A stretch of DNA of 51,741 bases from DASXRC01 sp036506495 (GCA_036506495.1 DASXRQ010000229.1:1-51741); one strand, 5' to 3'. Shown: positions 7,031 to 15,681, counted from the first letter of the stretch. Made by a program: numbers and translations. The notes: generated from the letters alone by a model not told the origin.

Positions 7031-8430
7031 CCGGACCGGTCAGCCTGACCGGGTGGCGGGTCCGCAGCGCGTAGCCGCACCTCCGCGCGCAGGCCCGGCG
7101 CGGCGTCGGTCAGGACGACCGTGCCACGGTTCCGGCGCACGAGTTCGCGTACGATCGCGAGGCCGAGCCCCGCGCCGCCGCCGTCGCGCGCGCGGGCGTC
7201 GTCGAGTCGCGTGAAGCGGCCGAAGACCCGCTCGCGGTCCGCGGCCGGCACGCCGGGCCCGTCATCGGTCACCGTCAGCAGGTGGTACGGCCCGTCCGCG
7301 ACCGCCGCGACGACAACTGTGGTACGCGTGTGCCGCACCGCGTTGTCCACCAGGTTGGCGACGACGCGGCCCAGCTCGTCGGCGTCGCCGAGTGTCCACA
7401 GTGGCCTTTCCGGGCTCGCAACCCGCACCGGTGGCCGGGGGAAGCGTTGCGCCACGCCGGCGACGAGCTCGCCGAGCTCGACGGGTTGAACGCGGCCGCC
7501 CCGGTCCGGCCGGCCGGGTTCGGCGTCGTCGGCGTGGGCCAGCAGTAGCAGGTCGTCGACGAGCCGGCTGAGCCGCTCGGTGTCGGTGAGCAGATCCTGG
7601 GACACCGCCGGCCAGTCGGTCCGATCCCCCAGCCGCTGCGCCACCTCGAGCTGGGTGCGCATGTTGGCCAACGGGCTGCGCAGCTCGTGAGCAGCGTCGG
7701 CGACGAACGCGCGCTGCCGGACCCGGGCAGCGTCCAGCCGGTCGAGCATGTCGTTGAGGGTCACCGCCAGCCGCCGGATCTCGTCCCGCGACGCCGGCAC
7801 CGGCAGCTGACCGGGGCGCACCCCTCCGGTGATCTCTTCGGCACCCTGCCGCAGGGCCTCCACCGGCCGCAGCGTGGCGCCGACGACTCGCCAGGCCACG
7901 GCCGCGAGCGCGGCGACGATCAGGGGGAACGCGATGAGCAGCGTGGTCCGCAGCAGCCGCACCCCGTGCGCGACGTCCGCCATGGACTTGGCGACGAGCA
8001 CCGTCTGCCGGTCGTCGGCCGGCCCCGCGGTGACGGCGACGACCCGCACCGTCCCGTCGGTGCCGATCCGGTCACCAGGGATGAACAGGCGCTCCCCCGC
8101 GCGGGCCCGGGCCAGCTCGCCGTCGAAGAGCACCGGGGTGAGCCGGTCCGCGTCGATGGAGGCCGCCCGCACCCGGTTGTGGTCGTCGACGACCTGCACG
8201 AGCACCTGTACGCCGGCGACGGGCACGGGGTTGGGCAGCGCGTTCTCGTCGACCAGCCTGGCCACGCCCCGGGCCGTCTGCAGCGCTTCGCCGTCCACGG
8301 TGCGCTGCAGGGCGTACCCGAGCGCGGCGATCAAGACCAGGCCGCCGACGGCGAGGCCGACCGCGAGCCCGGCCACGCCGATCAGCATCAGCCTGGCCTT
8401 GAGGCTCAGCCGGCGCCACCACGACGTCAT
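6937..8430 (-). CDS. Sensor histidine kinase (HAMP-HisKA-HATPase)
   Basis: 497 residues. TM1 is about 13-41, an extracytoplasmic sensor covers 42-155, TM2 is about 161-182, a HAMP region 183-235, and the phosphoacceptor is His248 in AAHELRSPLANMR. The ATPase core has NLVDNAVRHT, DDGPGVP and GGAGLGLAIVRELV. It ends in a Gly/Ala/Thr-rich tail. The ATG overlaps the response-regulator stop (ATGA), so the pair is translationally coupled. The last 94 bp run into the end of the TPR gene on the other strand. The signal is unknown; the divergent exported LolA-like protein and ABC transporter suggest envelope sensing (inference). Confidence 0.92.
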   Translation of the reverse strand: MTSWWRRLSLKARLMLIGVAGLAVGLAVGGLVLIAALGYALQRTVDGEALQTARGVARLVDENALPNPVPVAGVQVLVQVVDDHNRVRAASIDADRLTPVLFDGELARARAGERLFIPGDRIGTDGTVRVVAVTAGPADDRQTVLVAKSMADVAHGVRLLRTTLLIAFPLIVAALAAVAWRVVGATLRPVEALRQGAEEITGGVRPGQLPVPASRDEIRRLAVTLNDMLDRLDAARVRQRAFVADAAHELRSPLANMRTQLEVAQRLGDRTDWPAVSQDLLTDTERLSRLVDDLLLLAHADDAEPGRPDRGGRVQPVELGELVAGVAQRFPRPPVRVASPERPLWTLGDADELGRVVANLVDNAVRHTRTTVVVAAVADGPYHLLTVTDDGPGVPAADRERVFGRFTRLDDARARDGGGAGLGLAIVRELVRRNRGTVVLTDAAPGLRAEVRLRAADPPPGQADRSGQGDRAAARAVQTGADESATPAGKATATEKQ

Positions 8431-9095
8431 GGCGTGCCCCCGGAACGCAGCCGGTAGCCCGCGCCGCGGACCGTCTCCAGCCGGTCCCGGCCGAGCTTGC
8501 GCCGCACGTAGCCCACGTACACCTCCACGACGTTCGGGGCGGTGTCGTCGCCGGCGTCCCACACGTGGTCGAGCAGCTCGATCTTGGACACCACCTCGTC
8601 CGGGCGGCGCATCAGGTACTCCAGCAGGGCGTACTCCCGGGCGGTCAGCGCCACGTCGGCGCCCGCTCGGGCGACCCGACGCTGGGCCGGGTCGAGCGTC
8701 AGGTCGCCGACGGTCAACACGGCGGGGCGTTGCGGCGCGCCGCGGCGGAGCAGCGCGCGCAGCCGGGCCAGCAGCACCACGTACGAGAACGGCTTGGTCA
8801 GGTAGTCGTCGGCGCCGCAGTCGAGCCCGTCGGCCTGGTCGTACTCCCCGTCCTTCGCCGAGAGCATGAGCACCGGCAGCCAGTGCTCCTCGGCGCGGAG
8901 CTGCCGCACGACCCGGTAGCCCGACAGGCCGGGCAGCATGATGTCGAGGATCATCGCGTCGTACCCGCCGTGCCGCGCCATGTCGAGCCCCGACGGCCCG
9001 TCGCCGGCTATGTCCACCGCGAAACCCTCGGCCTGCAGACCGCGCTGCAGGGCCGTCGCCAGCCGCGCCTCGTCCTCGACCACCAGCACCCGCAC
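8427..9095 (-). CDS. OmpR-family response regulator
   Basis: 222 residues: receiver domain with the acidic pocket EDE (7-9), phosphoacceptor Asp51 (LDIMLPG), the LSAKD threonine/serine site and Lys in LTKPF; then a winged-helix output domain (about 127-220) with LTAREYALLEYLMR and the recognition helix NVVEVYVGYVRRKLG. The start is GTG 9095 because the receiver fold begins there (VRVLVVEDE); a longer open frame upstream has no family similarity. It is first in a two-gene operon with the kinase and divergent from the LolA-like gene across an inverted repeat that may be its binding site. Confidence 0.93.
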   Translation of the reverse strand: MRVLVVEDEARLATALQRGLQAEGFAVDIAGDGPSGLDMARHGGYDAMILDIMLPGLSGYRVVRQLRAEEHWLPVLMLSAKDGEYDQADGLDCGADDYLTKPFSYVVLLARLRALLRRGAPQRPAVLTVGDLTLDPAQRRVARAGADVALTAREYALLEYLMRRPDEVVSKIELLDHVWDAGDDTAPNVVEVYVGYVRRKLGRDRLETVRGAGYRLRSGGTP

Positions 9096-9114
9096 GCAAC
9101 CAGCGTGCCATCCT

Positions 9115-9144
9115 GGCTGAGTACGCCCACAGCTGCTCTCAGCC
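9115..9144. promoter_or_regulatory. Inverted repeat in the regulator/LolA-like divergent promoter
   Basis: GGCTGAG at 9115-9121 and CTCAGCC at 9138-9144 are perfect arms 16 nt apart in the 95-bp divergent gap. The position suits an operator controlling both directions, possibly for the OmpR-type regulator; this is inference. Confidence 0.4.
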
Positions 9145-9190
9145 GAATCACAGCGGAGGCGGCGCACGATTACCGCGGGAGGTGGAACGA

Positions 9191-10354
9191 ATGTCCGTCT
9201 TGACGTCTCGTCCCGCGCTGCGCTGGCTCGTCCCCGCCGTCGCCGCGGTAACCGTGATCGGTGGCAGCCTGGTCGGCACGCTCGTCGCGTCGGCCGACCC
9301 AACGCTGCCCCCGCGCAGCGCCGCGCAACTGCTCGTCGACGTGCAGAACGCCCGCGTGGACGCGTTGTCCGGCACGGTGGTGCAGCGCGCCGACCTCGGC
9401 CTGCCGCGCCTGCCGGGGCTCGGCCGCGGGGGCAGCGCCGACCTGACGTCGCTGATATCCGGGTCGAACACGCTGCGGGTCTGGTACGCCGGCCCCGATC
9501 GGGCCCGGATCGCGCTGCTCGGCACCCTCGGCGAGACCGATGTGATCCGCGACGGGACGAACGCGTGGATCTGGCAGAGCCACGACAACACCGCCACCCA
9601 CCTGACCCTGCCGGCGAACCAGAAGCGCCCGCCGGGGGTGCACGCACTGCCGACCCCGCTGCCCAGCGGGCTGCCCGGCGGGCTGCCGAGCGCGATGCCC
9701 AGCTCACCGCAGGAGGCGGCCGACATGGCGCTGCGGGCACTGGACCCGAGCACGGTGGTGACCACGGCCGGCTCGGCGAAGGTCGCCGGACGCAGCGCGT
9801 ACGAGCTGGTGCTGGCGCCGCGCGACACCGCATCGCTGGTCGGGCAGGTGCGCCTCGCGATCGATGCCACCGAGCACGTGCCGCTGCGGGTCGAGGTGTT
9901 CGCCCGGAACGCCACGAAGCCGTCCTTCGAGGTCGCGTTCCAGCAGATCAGCTTCCAGCGGCCGGCGGCCGAGTGGTTCCGGTTCAACCCGCCGCCCGGC
10001 GCCCGGGTGCACGAGGAGACCGCCCAGGGTCGCTCGCCGGCGCCCACGCCATCCGTCCGGCCCCGGACGACCGTGATCGGGCAGGGCTGGACCAGCGTGC
10101 TGGTCGCGCGTCCGCCGACGTCGGACGGCGGCGCGAGGGCCGGCGGCCGGTACGCCGACGCGGGGCCGGGCGCGCTCGGTGGCCTGCTGGCCCAGCTGCC
10201 GACCGTCTCCGGCTCGTGGGGCAGCGGCCGGTTGCTCTCCGGAAACCTGTTCAGCGTGCTCCTCACGGATGACGGCCGCGTGCTCGCCGGGGCGGTCAGC
10301 CCGGACCGGCTCTACCGGGCCGCCGCCGACCCGGCCGCGAGGCTGGACAGGTGA
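9191..10354 (+). CDS. Exported LolA-like protein
   Basis: 387 residues with an N-terminal signal or anchor (about 11-35, ending VASADP). The body has the LolA/RseB-type pattern of amphipathic beta strands: NTLRVWYAGPDRARIALLG, DGTNAWIWQSHDN, RSAYELVLAPRD and PLRVEVFARN. A proline-rich insert (PTPLPSGLPGGLPSAMP) and a disordered stretch around 278-320 interrupt it. In actinobacteria such proteins act outside the membrane, probably on lipids or as sensors (family inference). ATG 9191 is chosen because GGAGGTGG precedes it with good spacing; GTG 9182 lies inside that site. Its stop overlaps the ABC ATPase start. Confidence 0.72.
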   Translation: MSVLTSRPALRWLVPAVAAVTVIGGSLVGTLVASADPTLPPRSAAQLLVDVQNARVDALSGTVVQRADLGLPRLPGLGRGGSADLTSLISGSNTLRVWYAGPDRARIALLGTLGETDVIRDGTNAWIWQSHDNTATHLTLPANQKRPPGVHALPTPLPSGLPGGLPSAMPSSPQEAADMALRALDPSTVVTTAGSAKVAGRSAYELVLAPRDTASLVGQVRLAIDATEHVPLRVEVFARNATKPSFEVAFQQISFQRPAAEWFRFNPPPGARVHEETAQGRSPAPTPSVRPRTTVIGQGWTSVLVARPPTSDGGARAGGRYADAGPGALGGLLAQLPTVSGSWGSGRLLSGNLFSVLLTDDGRVLAGAVSPDRLYRAAADPAARLDR

Positions 10355-11295
10355 GCGCGGCGGGCCCTGACTACGCGGTCGAGAGCAGCGGACTGACGAA
10401 GCGATTCGGCCGCCAGGTCGCGGTGGACGCCATCGACCTGGCGGTCCCCCGCGGCACGGTCTACGGCTTCCTCGGTCCCAACGGCTCCGGCAAGACCACC
10501 ACGATCCGGATGCTGCTCGGCCTGATCCGGCCCACCGCCGGGCGGCATGGGCTGCTCGGCTCGCCGATGCCAGCCGGGACGGCGCTGGTGCTGCCGCGCG
10601 TCGGGGCGCTCGTGGAGGGACCCGCGTTCCACCCGTACATGTCCGGGCGGGACAACCTGCGGCGCCTCGACGCGGTCGACCGCACCGCCGACCCAGCCAC
10701 CACCGATGTCCGGGTCTCCGCCGCACTCGAGCGGGTCGGCCTGTTGGCCGCGGCCGGCAAGCGCTACCGGGCGTACTCCCTGGGCATGCGGCAGCGGCTC
10801 GCGCTGGCCTCGGCCCTGCTCTCCCCGCGCGAGCTGCTCGTCCTCGACGAGCCCACCAACGGCCTCGACCCGCAGGGCACCCGGGAGGTCCGAGCACTCA
10901 TCACCGCCGTCGCCGCCGAGGGCGCCACCGTGCTGCTCTCGACCCACCTGCTATCCGAGGTCGAGCAGATCTGCAGCCATGTGGGCGTGATGCACCGCGG
11001 CCGGCTGGTCGCGCAGGAACCCCTGGCGCAGCTGCGGGCCGACGCGGCGCCGCGGGTCCGGGTGGACACGGACCGCCCGTCGGACGCGGCCCGCGTCCTG
11101 GGCGAGCTCGGGCTGGCGGATGTCACCACACAGGGGCGGGCGGTGTTCGGTCTGCTCGGTCCGCTGGCACCGGAGAAGGTGGTGGCGGCGCTGGTCTACG
11201 ACGGGGTTCCGGTACGCGGCTTCGGCGTGGTCGCGCCGGACCTGGAGGACCTGTTCGTCTCGCTCACCGGGGAGGGCTTCGATGTCAGCGGTTGA
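10351..11295 (+). CDS. ABC transporter ATP-binding protein
   Basis: 314 residues. Walker A is GPNGSGKT (42-49), the signature is YSLGMRQR (142-149), Walker B is LLVLDEP with catalytic Glu167, then the D-loop NGLDP and switch His in STHLLSEVEQI. The C-terminal 80 residues are the accessory domain seen in drug and lantibiotic-type exporters (DrrA/CcmA-like). It forms a transporter with the next gene. GTG 10351 overlaps the previous stop (GTGA), and the 3' end overlaps the permease start by 14 bp, so all three are translationally coupled. The substrate is unknown. Confidence 0.92.
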   Translation: MSAAGPDYAVESSGLTKRFGRQVAVDAIDLAVPRGTVYGFLGPNGSGKTTTIRMLLGLIRPTAGRHGLLGSPMPAGTALVLPRVGALVEGPAFHPYMSGRDNLRRLDAVDRTADPATTDVRVSAALERVGLLAAAGKRYRAYSLGMRQRLALASALLSPRELLVLDEPTNGLDPQGTREVRALITAVAAEGATVLLSTHLLSEVEQICSHVGVMHRGRLVAQEPLAQLRADAAPRVRVDTDRPSDAARVLGELGLADVTTQGRAVFGLLGPLAPEKVVAALVYDGVPVRGFGVVAPDLEDLFVSLTGEGFDVSG

Positions 11296-12151
11296 CACAC
11301 CGGTCGTCGCGGCCGGCGTACGCCCCGCCCGGCGGGCGAGCACCCGGTTCCTGCGGTCGGAGCTGCGGCTGATCTTCGGCCGCCGGCGCAACCAGGCGGG
11401 GATGCTGGTGCTCGCCTCGGTGCCGATCATCATCGCGGTGGCGATGAAGGTGTCGAACCCCGCGTCCGGTGCGACCGGCGGGCCGGATTTCTTCTCCCAG
11501 ATCACCGGCAACGGCCTGTTCGTGGCGCTGGCCGCGCTGACCGTCGAGCTCGGGCTGTTCCTCCCGCTCGCGGTCGCCGCGATCTCGGGCGACACCATCG
11601 CCGGCGAGGCGAACCTGGGCACCCTCCGCTATCTCCTCGCCGTGCCGGTGAACCGGACCCGGATGCTCGCGGTCAAGTACCTCGCGGTGGTGATCTTTGC
11701 GTTCGCCGCGACGGCGTGGGTCGCGCTGGTGGGGGTGCTCATCGGCGCGGCACTGTTCGGCCTGGGTCCGGTGACGCTGCTGTCCGGCACCCAGATCGGT
11801 CTCGGCGCCGCCCTGGTGCGGCTCGTGGCCATCTGCGCGTACCTGGCCGCCGGGCTGGCCGCGCTCGGCGCCGTCGGGATGTTCATCTCGACGCTGACCG
11901 AGCAGCCGATCGGAGCGACCATCGCGATCGTCATCGTCAACGTGGCCAGCTTCATCCTGGACTCCATCCCGCAGCTGGACTGGCTGCACCCATACCTGCT
12001 CGCGCACTGGTGGCTGGCGTTCGGCGACCTGCTGCGCGACCCGGTGGCGTTGGGCGGGATTCGCCAGGGCCTGCTCTGCGCCGCGGCGTACACCGTGATC
12101 TTCTGGACCGCGGCCTGGGCCCGATTCGGCAGCCGCGACGTGACGAGCTGA
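11282..12151 (+). CDS. ABC-2 type transporter permease
   Basis: 289 residues with six predicted membrane segments (about 40-56, 78-100, 124-150, 168-200, 206-227 and 263-282). The segment SGDTIAGEANLGTLRYLLAVPVNRTRMLAVKY is typical of the ABC-2 exporters' coupling region, here cited only by its role; the family match lies mainly in GTLRYLLAVPVNR. It should partner the ATPase encoded just upstream in the cytoplasmic membrane. The start is ATG 11282, inside the end of the ATPase gene. A patatin gene follows after 9 nt. Confidence 0.88.
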   Translation: MSAVDTPVVAAGVRPARRASTRFLRSELRLIFGRRRNQAGMLVLASVPIIIAVAMKVSNPASGATGGPDFFSQITGNGLFVALAALTVELGLFLPLAVAAISGDTIAGEANLGTLRYLLAVPVNRTRMLAVKYLAVVIFAFAATAWVALVGVLIGAALFGLGPVTLLSGTQIGLGAALVRLVAICAYLAAGLAALGAVGMFISTLTEQPIGATIAIVIVNVASFILDSIPQLDWLHPYLLAHWWLAFGDLLRDPVALGGIRQGLLCAAAYTVIFWTAAWARFGSRDVTS

Positions 12152-12160
12152 GGCCTCGCG

Positions 12161-12991
12161 ATGGCGGGCCGGGCGCTGGTGTTGGGTGGTGGCGGCGTGA
12201 CCGGCGTCGCCTGGGAGATCGGCGTCCTCGCCGGGCTGGCCGCGGACGGCGTGGATCTGTCCACAGCGGACCTCGTCGTCGGCACGTCGGCCGGGTCGGT
12301 GGTCGGCGCCCAGCTGCGCTCGGGCGTACCGGCGGAGGAGATGTACCAGCGGCAGCTCGCCGGCTACGGCGCCGAGGCCGCGGCCCGGCTGAACGGGCTA
12401 GCCATCGCCCGGTGGGCCTGGGCCGTGATGCGGTCCCGCGACCCGCGGCGCGCGCGGGCGCGGGTCGGCCGGATGGCGCTCGCGGCGCGCACCATGCCGG
12501 AGTCCGAGCGGCGCGCGGTCATCGAGGCTCGGCTGTCGAAGCACGAGTGGCCGGCCGGCGGCCTGCTGATCACCGCGGTGGACGCGGAGAGCGGCGAGTT
12601 CGTCACGTTCGACCGGAACAGCGGCGTGCCGCTGGTCGACGCGGTGGGGGCCAGCTGTGCCGTGCCGGGCGTGTGGCCGCCCGTCACCATCGACGGGCGG
12701 CGCTACGTCGACGGCGGGGTCCGCTCACCGGCCAATGTGGACCTCGCCGCCGGCTACGAACGGATCGTCGTGCTCGCCCCGACCTCGGGTGGTGGCCCGT
12801 TCCCGAGCATGGCCCGGCAGGTGAGTCGGCTGCGGAACCGCTCGCGGGTGGTCGCGGTCACACCGGACCCGGCCGCCAGGCGGGCGATCGGCCGCAACGT
12901 GCTCGATCCGGCCCGTCGTGCCGGGGCCGCCCGGGCCGGCCGCACCCAGGCGGCCGCGGTGTCGCCGGCCATACGCGGCATCTGGGGCTGA
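12161..12991 (+). CDS. Patatin-like phospholipase
   Basis: 276 residues with the whole patatin catalytic set: oxyanion-hole loop GGGGVTG (9-15), nucleophile Ser43 in GTSAGS and the Asp184 of the DGG motif. It has no signal peptide, so it should act in the cytoplasm or at the inner leaflet as a lipid acyl hydrolase. It lies 9 nt behind the ABC permease, the fourth gene of the LolA-like/ABC block, which strengthens the case for an envelope-lipid role (inference). A strong hairpin terminator follows. Confidence 0.9.
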   Translation: MAGRALVLGGGGVTGVAWEIGVLAGLAADGVDLSTADLVVGTSAGSVVGAQLRSGVPAEEMYQRQLAGYGAEAAARLNGLAIARWAWAVMRSRDPRRARARVGRMALAARTMPESERRAVIEARLSKHEWPAGGLLITAVDAESGEFVTFDRNSGVPLVDAVGASCAVPGVWPPVTIDGRRYVDGGVRSPANVDLAAGYERIVVLAPTSGGGPFPSMARQVSRLRNRSRVVAVTPDPAARRAIGRNVLDPARRAGAARAGRTQAAAVSPAIRGIWG

Positions 12992-12998
12992 ACAGCGT

Positions 12999-13035
12999 CC
13001 GGCCGCCGCGGCAGGGGGGTTGCCGCGGCGGCCGG
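12999..13035. terminator. Strong bidirectional terminator hairpin
   Basis: A perfect 15-bp inverted repeat (CCGGCCGCCGCGGCA and its complement) with a 7-nt loop separates the convergent patatin and transglycosylase-like genes. Confidence 0.85.
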
Positions 13036-13046
13036 ACTCGGGGGGG

Positions 13047-13943
13047 TTACCGGGTAAGCGCGTTGACCACGACGTTGGCGCGGCCCTCATGCTTCGCGTA
13101 CGCCTCGGGGAAGGCGGAGTACTGCACCGCCTGCGCCGCGTAGGTCAGCTGCATCCGCTGCCAGCCCGGCACGTTGCGCAGGGCGGCCAGGAACTGGGTC
13201 GCGGCGTACTCCGGCCGCATCAGGCTCCGGACCGGGCCCCAGCCGACGCTCGAGCGCTGCTGGAACAGGCCGACCGAGTCGTGGTCCGCGCCGGTGCCCT
13301 GATGGGGGTAGCGCATCGACTCGGGGATCGCGTCGCTGGCGAGGTTGTACAGCTGGCTCTCCTGCATCGCGGTCGCCACCGCGATCACCGCCGCCCGCTT
13401 GGGCATCTTCATCTTCTGCGCGGCGCGCACGATGGCGGCCGCGTTGTTCATCTGGGTCCGGTTCAGCCCGGCAACCTGGCGGACCGGGGCCTTCTTGACG
13501 GGGGCCTTCTTGACCGGGGGCTTCTTGACGGGGGCCTTCTTGACCGGGGGCTTCTTTACCGGGGCCTTGGCGACGGCCGCGGGGGCGGTCCGCTGGTACG
13601 CCCGGGAGGCGGGGTCGACGAGCCGGAGCTGGGCCGCCCGGTCCACCATCGACGCCTGAAGGGCGACCGAGTCCATGGGCTTGGTCGGCTGCTGGTCGAT
13701 CGCCGCGACCGACTCACCGACCGCCGCTACGCCGAGGCAGGCGAGCAGGCCGGTCGCGATCGCGAGCCGACCGCGGCCGCCGGTGTCGAAGACCTTGGTG
13801 TTGAAAACCTTCTCGAGAGCGGGCCACCGCCCGACGAGTGACCGGCGCCACTCAGTCCAACGACCGCCCGAACCCGCATCAGCCGTTCGGACATGGCCGG
13901 CTCCGTTGCCGTACATCTGCGAAAGCATCTTGTCCACGCGCAT
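13047..13943 (-). CDS. Membrane-anchored lytic-transglycosylase-like protein with KKAPV/KKPPV repeats
   Basis: 298 residues. One membrane or signal segment (about 59-79) follows a basic cytoplasmic head. Residues 126-155 are a pentapeptide tandem repeat, KKAPV or KKPPV, likely an extended, basic, wall-spanning stalk. The C-terminal domain (about 160-298) has a lysozyme-like start with the candidate catalytic Glu195 (AVATAMQESQLYN) and then SVGLFQQRSSVGWG, a pattern found in actinobacterial exported transglycosylase-like proteins. A role in peptidoglycan remodelling is inferred. Its 313-bp upstream gap has no gene. Confidence 0.72.
   Translation of the reverse strand: MRVDKMLSQMYGNGAGHVRTADAGSGGRWTEWRRSLVGRWPALEKVFNTKVFDTGGRGRLAIATGLLACLGVAAVGESVAAIDQQPTKPMDSVALQASMVDRAAQLRLVDPASRAYQRTAPAAVAKAPVKKPPVKKAPVKKPPVKKAPVKKAPVRQVAGLNRTQMNNAAAIVRAAQKMKMPKRAAVIAVATAMQESQLYNLASDAIPESMRYPHQGTGADHDSVGLFQQRSSVGWGPVRSLMRPEYAATQFLAALRNVPGWQRMQLTYAAQAVQYSAFPEAYAKHEGRANVVVNALTR
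13479..13568 (-). repeat. 15-bp tandem repeat encoding the KKAPV/KKPPV stalk
   Basis: About six in-frame 15-bp units alternate GGGGCCTTCTTGAC- and GGGGGCTTCTTGAC-type sequence on the plus strand. Copy number may vary between strains through slippage. Confidence 0.85.
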
Positions 13944-14256
13944 TGAGCGAGGCTAGGCAGACGAAACGGCCGTCACCCATAGTAATTGAGTGGCTCTCAC
14001 CACAGGGCATCGCTGATTAATCGGTCAGTAAAGCCGGGGTCGGGCCGCGCCGGCGGAAGACGGTCAGACCCGGCAACCTTCCAATCCCGACAGCGCCGGG
14101 TACAGGCGAGCATTTCCGGTACGCCGCAAGGGATGCCGCCTTCCGAGCCGACCCTGGGCCGTTCGGTTGACTGTGGACTGACCCTAGGTACCGCCGGCTG
14201 CGATCCGGCCCCGCCGCCGCAGTTACACCCCGAATTTGGCCGGTTACGCCGCGTAG
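13944..14256. other. 313-bp gene-free gap upstream of the transglycosylase-like gene
   Basis: No supported gene. On the minus strand a TACTAT box (13979-13984) is a possible -10 for the transglycosylase-like gene; an AT-rich GATTAATC palindrome lies near 14014. Several GC-rich hairpins occur between 14040 and 14220. I looked for the c-di-AMP (ydaO) riboswitch that often precedes such wall hydrolases and did not find its conserved blocks. Confidence 0.5.
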
Positions 14257-14928
14257 TCAGCCGGCCGGATCGGTGAGCCCGAAGGAAACCCACCCGCGGT
14301 CCGCGAAACCGGCCGCATCGGCCACCCGCGCCGATGCCGCGTTGCTCGTCGCGTGCTGATAGGTCGGCACGGCGCCGTCGTCGAGGACGCGCCGGGCGGC
14401 CTGGGCCACGAGCCGCCGGGCCAACCCGCGGCCACGTGCCGCCGGCTCGGTGCCCACCGACAGCTCGTGGCCGAACGCGTCGTGCCGCTTGATGCCGACA
14501 CCGGCGATGTACGCCCCGTTGTAAGGGTCGCGAACGATCAACACGTCGCCGCCGAACGGCCGAAGCCAGCCGGGCACCACCGGCGCGTCCGCGGCCATCC
14601 ACTCCCCCACGTCGGCCAGCGGGGTCGGTTTGACGGTCCACCGGAACACCGCGCGGAACGCGTGGCGGTCGGGCAGTCCCAGCGCCGCCGGCAGCGAGGC
14701 CAGCATCCGCTCCAGCGGCCGGTCGGCGAGCTCCCGTACGGCCGACGTGCGGGACGGCGGGACGGAGAGCACCGCACCGGTGGGCTCGGCCACGCCGATC
14801 GCGGGGTGCACGCGGCCGTCCCAGCCGGGGCGTACTCGCCGGTCGGAGCCCACCACGTCCAGGGCGTGTGCCGCCGGCCACTGCCCGAGCCAGGTCGTGA
14901 GGTGATGGCGCAGCCGAGCGTCGATCAT
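14257..14928 (-). CDS. GNAT-family N-acetyltransferase
   Basis: 223 residues. The acetyl-CoA-binding motif A is RGRGLARRLV in the C-terminal third, preceded by the HELSVGTEPAA strand and followed by TSNAASARVADAAGFADRG, the usual motif B ending. The first 110 residues are poorly conserved and may bind the acceptor, which is unknown. Its ATG overlaps the stop of the PIG-L gene (ATGA), so the two are coupled and may act on the same amino-sugar or small-molecule substrate (inference). Confidence 0.85.
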   Translation of the reverse strand: MIDARLRHHLTTWLGQWPAAHALDVVGSDRRVRPGWDGRVHPAIGVAEPTGAVLSVPPSRTSAVRELADRPLERMLASLPAALGLPDRHAFRAVFRWTVKPTPLADVGEWMAADAPVVPGWLRPFGGDVLIVRDPYNGAYIAGVGIKRHDAFGHELSVGTEPAARGRGLARRLVAQAARRVLDDGAVPTYQHATSNAASARVADAAGFADRGWVSFGLTDPAG

Positions 14929-15674
14929 CAGAAGAACTGGAAGTTGAGCACCTCGAACGAGACCGCATACCGGCAGCCCAAGCGCGCGCCGGTCATCCGG
15001 GCGATCGCCTCGAGGAACTCCGCCGTGTCCATCTGTTGGCTGAGTCCCGCCAGGTACGCCTCGTGTGCCTTCAGCGACTCGACGCCCTTGTCGAAGTGCT
15101 CCGTGACGTCCACGCCGTGGGTGGCGTTCGGGGAGCCGCCGACCAGGACCGCGCGGACGCCGCCCCAGGGCTCCAGCCCCTCGGCGAGCAGGTCACGGAA
15201 CACCCACCGGTTCGCGGCGTCCCGCACGGCGTCCACGACTGCGCGGCCGACGGCGATGTGGTCGGCCATATTGAGCATCCCGGCACCGAACGTTTCCCGG
15301 AAGTTGCCGGTGATGACGACGTCCGGCCGGTGGCGCCGGATCGCGGCCGCGATGTCGCGGCGCATCGGTAGGCCGTACTCCAGCATCCCGTCCGGATGGC
15401 CTAGGAACTCGACGGTGCCGACGCCGACGATCGCGGCCGACCGGCGCTCCTCGTCCTCCCGAAGCGGGCCGGCCTCCTCCGGAACCATCCCGTCGATGCC
15501 GGCCTCACCGCTGGTCACCAACGCGTACACGACCGTCTTGCCCTGGGATGTCCAGCGGGCGACGGCGGAGGCGGTGCCGAACTCCATGTCGTCGGGGTGG
15601 GCGACCACGGCGAGCGCGGTCTGCCAATCCTCCGGGAGCGGTTCGATCGGCGACGGTACGGGTTCCTCAGACAT
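14928..15674 (-). CDS. PIG-L family (LmbE-like) deacetylase
   Basis: 248 residues with the zinc-binding AHPDD motif near the N-terminus, followed by GTASAVARW, the LVTSGEAG strand and the EERRSAA helix; HIAVGRAVVDAVRDA supplies the later His. This is the MshB/Mca-type fold that removes N-acetyl groups from GlcNAc conjugates. Whether it is MshB, Mca or a third paralogue cannot be told here. ATG 15674 is supported by TATGCT 7 nt upstream; a longer open frame continues into the regulator gene but is not family-like. It is coupled to the GNAT gene by ATGA. Confidence 0.87.
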   Translation of the reverse strand: MSEEPVPSPIEPLPEDWQTALAVVAHPDDMEFGTASAVARWTSQGKTVVYALVTSGEAGIDGMVPEEAGPLREDEERRSAAIVGVGTVEFLGHPDGMLEYGLPMRRDIAAAIRRHRPDVVITGNFRETFGAGMLNMADHIAVGRAVVDAVRDAANRWVFRDLLAEGLEPWGGVRAVLVGGSPNATHGVDVTEHFDKGVESLKAHEAYLAGLSQQMDTAEFLEAIARMTGARLGCRYAVSFEVLNFQFF

Positions 15675-15681
15675 GCGCACG

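Noticed and set aside
5590..7074. 494-codon plus-strand open frame
   Set aside because: Overlaps the TPR gene in another frame and is arginine/glycine-rich without domains.
6937..9111. Histidine kinase extended to 724 residues
   Set aside because: Everything before ATG 8430 is antisense-like sequence read out of frame through the response regulator.
8427..9833. Response regulator extended to 468 residues
   Set aside because: The receiver fold begins at GTG 9095; the extra 246 codons are low-complexity antisense to the LolA-like gene.
14069..14078. CCCGGCAACC resembling a SAM-I riboswitch core
   Set aside because: It is on the strand with no downstream gene and lacks the other SAM-I helices.
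13944..14256. c-di-AMP (ydaO) riboswitch upstream of the transglycosylase-like gene
   Set aside because: The conserved blocks could not be found; only GC-rich hairpins are present.
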